This document shows positions 57,013 to 64,000 of a stretch of 64,000 nt of DNA, piece by piece. Within the stretch, counting starts at the first letter, position 1; every line of letters begins with the position of its first letter. The position numbers and the translations under genes were made by a program. The DNA is from Salvator merianae (taxonomy: Eukaryota; Chordata; Lepidosauria; Squamata; Teiidae), in the NCBI GenBank assembly GCA_003586115.2, contig QVOM02000034.1:108203510-108267509 (forward strand), given 5' to 3'. The notes under the pieces are model-generated. The model was not told the DNA's origin. It did no database searches and was given only the letters and a program-made list of their open reading frames with translations.

Positions 57013-58604
57013 ACTTCCGGGGAAGATGGCCAAATGGAGTTGCTGAGAGGATTTTTCCTCTGAGCAAACCGCAACGTGAGGAGACAGAGGGGGGAGTTCA
57101 AACCCCCTCTGTCAGAAGATTTCATCTCCCTGAGTGACAGGGAGGCGGAGGAATTCCTCATTTGAGCTCCACCAAGTCTCCCCCCAGAGGGGGCGGCGAG
57201 AAATTCGCAGCAATCTGCGTACGGAGGAGACGAAGGAGCTGGTGGAAATTTGTCAACATTCCCGAGTCATGTTGTGTGTTGTCGTCAAGACTGTAAGTTC
57301 GGCCGATCCTCTTTTTAATTTATGAAGACATTAGAACTAAGATAAACATTAAGAAAAGGAAAAAAAAAAAAAAAAAAAAAACCTCTACAATTACAGCTTG
57401 GATAATGTATGCCGAAAGTTTAAACATCGTAATTCAGCAAGATGCTAAAGTATTTGCAAAGACTGTGAATCTTTAGATAAATCATTCAAAGTTCTGTCCT
57501 TCGGACATGCCAGGGTTTTCAGTGTCTCATTAAAATACATTTGAGCTGTTCTTATCAGCTAAACAATCAAGCAGGCTGCAAAGATATGGGAGTTTGGTTT
57601 AATTAAGACAAAGGAAGGGGAAAAAAAGTGCCTTTAATCATTAGAGGGCTTCTTCAGAGAACCAAGTTTAAGTCAAATATGGAGAAGAAAAACTTGCAAC
57701 TAGAAAAAAATGAACAGTGTGACTTGCAATCAGATTTACTTCTTTAAAAAATGGACACTATTTTTCAAGAAATGCGGAGTTCCTTTGAGATCCAGGGGCT
57801 GACTTTTGAGAGATTAAGACAAGACCTTAAAAATGAAATAGGTGCTATACGCACTGAACTTCATGAAACAAAGGATAAGGCTTTGAAACTGGACAATTTT
57901 AAGGCAGAAATTCCTCAGACAAAATTTATGGCTCAAGAAATACAGACTACAAGAATGCCATCACCACTACTGATAACAGTTCAAGGTTCTATTTTTTTCA
58001 CTGAAGGAAGTCTTGGAAAAAATCTTGCAGGGGAGGAAGGAACATATGAGGTGAATAATAATGGAAGCAATCCATATTTGGAAGCAGCAAAGATTCAGAC
58101 TGAAATCTGTGAATAAGACACAACATTTCTGGTTTAAACAAGGAAAGGACTGGAGGAGGAGGAAAAAAAAAAACCTGAAGGAGTCAGAAGAGGGAACTTA
58201 AGAAGTGGCTGAGTAGAATAATGTGCAGAAGCCAAATTACTGAAAGACTGATATGAGAAGAAGATTCTGAGAGCTTGCAGAGACTGGATTGGATAAATAT
58301 AGTAATCTGCAGAAAAATAAGGCAGTGGATAGATTTTTGTGAAAATTGGAAACCCTCTATTGAACTTTTGCAAGATCTGGAAAGCAGACCTGGAAAATGG
58401 ATTGGTATTTGCTGGAGGGAGAGAATGAAGAGAAAAGAAGACTATTGGTAGAAGATAAGAACTGTGTGGTTGGGGGGTACGAAATATAGAAGAAATCTGG
58501 GAAGTAGGAAGTCAGTAGTTTAAAATGTTAATTGTTGAATCATGAGTTATTAAGTGTCATTTTATATATCCATAAAAATAAAATTTAAAAAATAAAAAAA
58601 CAAG
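57013..58604 (+). mobile_element. Short complete L1 derivative with TSD
   Basis: Bounded by a perfect 15-bp duplication (56998-57012 and 58605-58619, 'aaagaaagtttggcc'). It begins 'acttccggggaagatggcc', the style of a full L1 5' UTR, with CpG-rich leader and an A-run at 57360-57381. An ORF1-like coiled-coil start is encoded at 57751-57960 (SFEIQGLTFERLRQDLKNEI). The coding sequence then jumps to an ORF2 3'-end-like segment (58250-58400, containing CENWKPSIELLQDL) and a tail of AATAAAATTTAAAAAAT. No reverse transcriptase is present. The element therefore depended on another L1, comparable in layout with the half-L1 elements of mammals. Stops are present. Confidence 0.8.
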
Positions 58605-58619
58605 AAAGAAAGTTTGGCC

Positions 58620-60055
58620 CATCAAAGCCCTTTATAAATACCAGGGTTGCATTTAAAGTCATAATAAGAATGGCAAATTGTAAAAGAACCTCTAATGCAA
58701 TGTACACAATAGGTCAATGTGCAGGAGGAGCACAATGTCCACATGGATGCTGTCCTGTTCCCCTACCATGCCAACGTAATCACTGCTCTAGCATTGCCAT
58801 GACAGGACAGGAGATAGAACTCCTCAGAGACCTTTCCTCCTTTTGTCTCTTGCTATGGAAGCCCTGCTTAATGCTTCTGTGTCATCCAGTGCACTACCCA
58901 GCTGACCAAGATCAAAGACTGGTTTTGATCTTGATTGGGAGAAGGTGAGTGTAGTGCTATTTTTCATGCTAAGCGGGAATGTGTAGCACTTCCTTACCTG
59001 CTGTGCAGATTCTACTTAACTACATTTCCAGGATTAATTGACTCTATTATTTCCGTAAAGAATTTTTTGTTTGATTTAGTATATTTGAAATAGTGTATTA
59101 TGTAATGGAAAATTTCCTGTGTATAGCACTTGCCATTTGCCCTTCCTTCACTTTTGCTGACAGATCAGGAAGTGGACAATGCAGTCGCCTGGTTTAATAA
59201 AAGTCATAGTGACCATAAAGTAAACAGAACTTTCACTTAGGCCGAGGTAGTGTCACAGACATGGGAAGAAAATTAGCATTGCTTGATCTTGCATACATCC
59301 AGGAATTAGTGTTTGCTGTGGCCTTTGGCCCATGCATGATAGTTTCTGTCTAACTCTTCTTGCAGAGGATTTGCTTTCCTTTCCTTTTTGAGCTTCAGGT
59401 GCCTTCTTGTTTATCAGCAAGGGGACAAGCTTATTTTTGGCTGATGATGACACAGCTAACATATTAATGGTGAAGTTGGATTTGAACCTGATAAGGACAG
59501 CCAAGTAATAATCGAAGCATTTCCTTGCAGTGATTTCATGGGATGGGATCTAGGAAAAAAAAAATAAATCCTCAACTCTCCAGTGTAATTGTCCCGGTGT
59601 TCGTCCAAATTTGATGACCTTAGATGAATTTTTGCCCTATTAAAATGCTAGTTTTGAGCCTTAAATGTGAGCCAGGAAACACTCCATATGTTGCAAGATG
59701 CAAATGTAAAACAGCAGGCTCCCTAAATTATGCTTTGAAGAAAATTTTATGATGACCTCTGGCCTTCTAAGGACTGCGATGACTCCAGCCACTGGTTCAC
59801 TCACTCAAGTCAAACAATCTTCTATTGACATGCCCTGGTATGGTTCCTGTTGGCAGGAGGGAGGCTGTCCTTCCATGGACGCATAAGATAGCATCATTTC
59901 AAATCTTACATTCAGATGTAACATAGGAGAAAGCCAGAACAAAGGCCTGCTCTCATAAACTAGTCTGAACCTGATGCCTTACAATGATGCTTGATTATGA
60001 TGTCCCCACATCTTCAAAGACTCTTTAAGGTCACAAGCCTTGTCTTTAGAATTCC
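58620..60055. other. No gene recognised
   Basis: Anonymous DNA between the short L1 and an LTR-like stretch. Frames are short and unremarkable. Confidence 0.4.
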
Positions 60056-60402
60056 TGCTGATGTATGAATTCCTTTCCTTTACAATATAGATGTTTTAGC
60101 AACATATGCATAGTTACTTGTTTCCATAGAAGACTCTAACTTTCAAGTATGCTTAGTAACTATGGAAATTTCTAGGTTATTTGTATGTTGTGAGTCTGAT
60201 TAGTTCTTATTGTAGAATCTGACCTGACTACTTCACCCTTTTGAAATCTTATAAAATCCTTCCTCAATTCCTCTTGCTTGCTCCTTTCTAAAAGCCCAAT
60301 TTACATCATATTTAATCTCTCAATAAACTCTCTATTTAGTTTTATCCTTCAATTTGACTATTTTGGGCTTAGTTCCATTTTATAATTTTTTCTTCCATTA
60401 TA
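60056..60402 (+). mobile_element. Possible LTR
   Basis: Contains an inverted pair 'gcatagttacttgtttcc'/'gcttagtaactatgg', a TATA-like 'cttataaaatcc' (60248-60259), AATAAA (60323-60328) about 70 bp further, and a T-rich end. The arrangement recalls a retroviral-type U3-R-U5. No primer-binding site or second LTR seen. Confidence 0.3.
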
Positions 60403-60449
60403 TAAGAGAACCACCACTGATAATGATAATGATAACAAAGTGGAGACTG

Positions 60450-60800
60450 TTTGACTCTGTCCACACCTGAGAATGTCAGCCCACTGGGAGGCTGTGACTT
60501 CTGTAGAATGCCACGTCCACATGGGATGAGGGGTTGGAGTAGCCTACAGGGTAAAAAATGGCATTGTAGCCTACTCCAACAGGAGACCACTTTAAAGCAG
60601 TCTCTGCAGTATTTGCAAGTGGTAGACTGGACAAGCTGCTGGCGTGCAGATAGTAATGATAATGTGCATTGTGTCATCTACTTCAAGATGCACAAGGACA
60701 ATTTTATTGCATTTAGAATCCCACCTGCTCATTTTGTGGAGTGGGATCCTGACTTGCAGCCAAGACTGTTTTGAAAGCACCATTGCAGGCAACATGGTGT
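60450..60800. mobile_element. Palindromic MITE-like segment
   Basis: 'gttggagtagcctacaggg' and 'attgtagcctactccaac' (60532-60581) form a long hairpin. The flanks 'tctgtccacacctgag' and 'ggtgtgaacttc' hint at hAT-like termini. Not assigned to a family. Confidence 0.4.
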
Positions 60801-60839
60801 GAACTTCTATACAAATATGTTGTCCTTCATGTGGACACT

Positions 60840-61306
60840 AGGGCCTTTGCACACTTTCCATTTTGGAATGTTTGGAAGTGAACATTCCAAGATGGAATAG
60901 ACCTCACAGCACGGAGCCCGTCTGCACTGTGAGGTCTTGGAACAGAACACCAGCAGGATACCAGCACTCACAATGCAAATGCTGGCATCCTGCTGGTGTT
61001 CTGAACCATGACAACAACTGGGAAGCTTCCAGTCACTGCCACAGCAACCAGCAATGCTGCATGACAGCACAGGCACAGCTGCACCATGCAGCTGTACACT
61101 CACACCTGGAAGCAGGTACAAATCACTAAACCAAGGGCAGTCCAGCTTCTCCCAGTACAGCTAGGGAGCACTGTGCTCCACAGCAGGTAGCAATCAGGAG
61201 CAGCTATAGTCTGCTCCCAATTGCCAGGCCCTCCACCAAGTGCAGAGGCACTTGACTGGTGAGCATCTCTGATGCTCACTAGATGCAAGTGCAAAAAGGT
61301 CCTCAA
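60840..61306. mobile_element. MITE family B, near-complete
   Basis: Starts 'agggcctttgcacacttt' and ends 'agtgcaaaaaggtcct', inverted termini. It includes the hairpin 'ttttggaatgtttgg'/'aacattccaagatgg', 'aaatgctggcatcctgctgg', 'cttctcccagtacagctagg' and 'gatgctcactagatgc'. Opposite orientation to the 10.4 kb copy. No 8-bp duplication. Confidence 0.8.
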
Positions 61307-62045
61307 AATCTGGACCAATCAGTATGACTCCCTGTCATTCTATAACACATCCTGTCATGCTCTTTTACAACAGCTCCCATCCAAAGGGCAATTAAAGTAA
61401 TCAGGAACTATGGGAGCATCTCTTCCCATCTCCTGTCCTTTTGAAAAGAAATCAAAACCTGGAGCTTTTTAGTTAGGAAAAAAAAAGATGATTTTTTCAA
61501 AACACTAGATCCCTGCATCATCCAATTAAACTGATTGGCAAAAGTTTCAAGAGAAATAAAAGGAAATGCTCCTTCACGCACAGTATAATTGACTTCCAAA
61601 ATTAATTGCTACAGGAAGCTGCAGTGTTCTTAGGCACAGTATTGACTGCAATCTGAAGACACAAACCATCTGATGAGAACTGTAGACTGAAAAAAAACAA
61701 GAGGTGCATGTGTGTGGGGGGGGGGGAGATGTGGGAAAGAAGAACTGCCTAGAAAGTGCAATTAGTTGGGTAAATAAATTTTGTTGGAGTTTCAATTGTG
61801 CCATAGTTTCCTCTTGTCATAAAAGAAGCTGGTCTTATTGTTAGCATGTTTGAATTTAAATATGGATCTACTAATTGCAGCTAAACACATGGAATACAGT
61901 GTGGTAAGGAAACCGCAATCCACACACACTCAAGAGCTGTATAATATTTCATTTGGACATTTTTGAAGAGGACTGGTTAAAAACTGATATGAGAAGAAAG
62001 CTGAATTTCAAGACAGCCCTGCACAGGATATGCAAAAGCTAATCA
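61307..62045. other. No gene recognised
   Basis: Anonymous DNA with a ten-base G run near 61718-61728. Confidence 0.4.
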
Positions 62046-62180
62046 AGGATCCTTTCCGGGCTGAGTCTTATTTTGGATTATATCCTGGAATAGGACCCTG
62101 CTGTCTGCTTGCTAGTGCAGACTACAAGAGGTCCTGGTGAAATATAATCCAAAATAAGGCTCAGTGCAGAAAGAGCCAAA
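62046..62180. mobile_element. Short ~130-bp MITE, good inverted ends
   Basis: 'ctgagtcttattttggatta' near the left and 'taatccaaaataaggctcag' near the right form arms of about 35 bp. The right end is 'tgcagaaagagcc'. Relative of 11555-11705. Confidence 0.7.
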
Positions 62181-62840
62181 TGCTCCTATTCAGGAACAGA
62201 ATAGCAGAGTAACAGTTGATCATTTGCAAAGCCTATCTGAAAATAGCATGAAGACAGATACAAGAATGGTCAATGCCTATGTATCATTTTAGCTTGAAGA
62301 GAGAATTTTCATTCATCTCACTAGGTGCCACCTCTTGTCAATTGTCGTCAGACTTCCACAGACCACAGCTCATGAACACACCATGAAATGGTTTATCAAA
62401 GGTGGCAGAAATTGCTAATCACAAACAGTGTTCTCAAACAATCTCCCATATATCTCTCAAAACCTTTCACAGGAGACAATTCTTTTGCTTTCTCTTAATC
62501 TTTGCAGTAGGCCAGGGCAAAAAGTATCTGGTTGAAACCAACACTGCTAACCTTAAAGCCTCCATATTATGCATTTCTCAGATCTTCCTTGTGTGCTCAC
62601 AGATAGCACACATTTATGGAGTACCTGCTCATCAAATCTGATCCATTCAAAAGATGAACTTAGATGTATCCATGAGAGATTGCAACAAGCAAGTATATGA
62701 GCACATTTTCTTCTTTTCTCACCTCTAGAGAAAAGCAAATTGATTTTAACTCCTTTCCCCTCCCAGGTGATGTTTTATCACTGCAGTGCTAAATTCCAAC
62801 ATCTTCTTTCCCTGTCTTTTCGTACTGACAAGCCTATATA
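62181..62840. other. No gene recognised
   Basis: Anonymous AT-rich DNA. Confidence 0.4.
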
Positions 62841-63180
62841 TAAAAATATAAGGAATATCCCATTGGATTGACCCCATGGCCATCTACTCCAGCTGCCCTG
62901 CACATAGTGGTCAGCCAGCTGCACAAGGAAGCCCACCAGTAGGGCATGAGGACACCAGGGGCAGTGATAGTACCATCAAGGTAATAGCCATTGATAGCCC
63001 TCTATGAACTGTTTCAAGCCTTTTTGACACCATCCAAGCTGGTAGGCACCATCCCATCTTATAGTAGCAAATTCCAAAATTTAACTCTGCATTGTGGTTA
63101 AAAAGAAAAAAGAGGGGGGAAGTATGTTCTGATTCTTTCAGGATTCAGCTTTGTTGAGTGATCCTTGCTTCTAGTATTTG
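62841..63180 (-). mobile_element. CR1 LINE 3' end, antisense
   Basis: Reverse complement of the reptilian CR1 end: 'gccatctactccagctgccc', 'ggtaatagccattgatagcc', 'ccatccaagctggtaggcac', 'agcaaattccaaaatttaac'. The last 110 bp correspond to the end of the coding region ('WN.LP', 'fk..LD'). Confidence 0.85.
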
Positions 63181-63384
63181 GGGAAAGGGAGAAAATGTCT
63201 CCCTAGTCACTCTGTCCACACTATACAGCATTCTGCACACCTCTATCATATCCACACTTCCTTCCATTGTAGCCTATAAAGCTGCTCTAGCCCTTTGATC
63301 ATTTTAGTTTTTTAAAAGTGTAGCTCTTTTGAGGTGCAGTTCTATTCAAACCAATATGAAAACTAACTTCAGCAAACATAAAGG

Positions 63385-63565
63385 TTTATTTATTCATTCA
63401 TTCATTCATTCATCTGTATTTCTATCCTGCCCTATACCTGAAGGTCTCAGGGTGGATTACAGTAACATTTCTATAAAAAGTTAGCTAAAAGAGTGGCAGT
63501 GCTGCATTGGGAGGGTATGCTGTTTCCACAGCCAAAGGCCAGGGTAAAGAGGTACTTCTTATGAA
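63385..63565 (-). mobile_element. L2-type LINE 3' tail, antisense
   Basis: (ATTC)n at 63392-63411, then 'ctgtatttctatcctgccct' and 'ctcagggtggattacagtaa', then 'cagccaaaggccagggtaaa', which parallels the end of the L2 copy at 31.28-31.46 kb. Confidence 0.75.
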
Positions 63566-63584
63566 TGCATTAGCTAACCCTAAG

Positions 63585-63960
63585 GCCCTTCCCACATTGC
63601 CACTAATGCAGTTAGGAAGAGGTCTAAGGGTCTGGCTTTTGCCTGATATCACAGGGTAGCAAATGTTCCACCACCACCCCAGTACACTCTGTTTGTGCAG
63701 GGTGAGGCATAGGGTAGGTTAGGAAGGCAAAAATGGTGCCCCATCCCACTCTACTGGTAGATCTCAGCATCAGGGTTGGCAGCCAGGACTGGGGCAGGAC
63801 GAGACATCCAAAATGCAGATGGCCCTACACCAGCAGCAACCTGTCCCAGTATGGGATGGATTTCAAAACAGATCTTGGCCCTGCAGAGGAAGAGTGGCTG
63901 CAGGAGCAATTTCTCCCCAGCACCATTACATGAAGCTCTGAAAATGGCTAATGCCTAGGT
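63585..63960. mobile_element. MITE family D relic
   Basis: 'ggcaaaaatggtgccccatc', 'ctactggtagatctcagcat', 'tgtcccagtatgggatgga' and the left 'aaggcccttcccacattgcc' are family D-like. It extends to near the window end. Confidence 0.5.
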
Positions 63961-64000
63961 TCATTTCTGGCACTTCTATGTAATGGTTACCCAGTTGGAA

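Noticed and set aside
1..64000. tRNA-derived SINEs, tRNA or rRNA genes, CRISPR arrays, bacterial defence systems
   Set aside because: No A/B-box pair, cloverleaf, repeat-spacer array or bacterial-type gene was seen. The DNA is vertebrate and transposon-rich.

Overview
The window reads as ordinary vertebrate nuclear DNA, most likely from a squamate reptile (lizard or snake). I see no complete host gene, no RNA gene, no operon and no CRISPR array. The evidence for a squamate is the mixture of mobile elements: an antisense BovB-type RTE LINE, L2-clade and CR1 LINEs, L1 fragments from several unrelated copies, a decayed Ty3/gypsy element, and a very large load of non-autonomous hAT-like DNA transposons. 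The species cannot be named from the sequence. Nearly every open frame is a piece of a transposon, a translated microsatellite or chance. The region is probably intergenic or a long intron.

Layout. 0-10 kb: a LINE tail with a pentanucleotide microsatellite; an antisense L1 3' end; a nested block (4.1-7.8 kb) in which a decayed Ty3/gypsy pol carries a MITE that itself carries a 1.1 kb hAT element; a second hAT element with tandem internal repeats; and another antisense L1 3' end. 10-25 kb: MITE relics, one exon-like open segment on the minus strand, an LTR-like stretch, and long anonymous AT-rich DNA. 25-34 kb: antisense LINE relics (RTE-like, L2), a plus-strand L1 ORF2 fragment, and a CR1 3' end split by a third hAT element. 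34-45 kb: anonymous DNA, MITEs, a CpG-rich MITE with a 20-bp minisatellite, a fourth hAT element, a Tigger-like repeat and BovB. 45-64 kb: more MITEs, LTR-like stretches, an L1 ORF1 fragment, a short complete L1 derivative with perfect target-site duplications, and antisense CR1 and L2 ends.

Two things stand out. First, the gypsy relic has integrase upstream of reverse transcriptase on the same strand, the reverse of the usual Ty3/gypsy order but the order known for the Gmr1-like clade. Second, there are four copies of one CpG-rich, palindrome-filled hAT family (here 'family A', termini TAGGGRTGTGCACGAA). Each is bounded by a perfect 8-bp target-site duplication, which implies recent activity. 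Family letters A-F and H are my own labels for repeats grouped by eye within this window.
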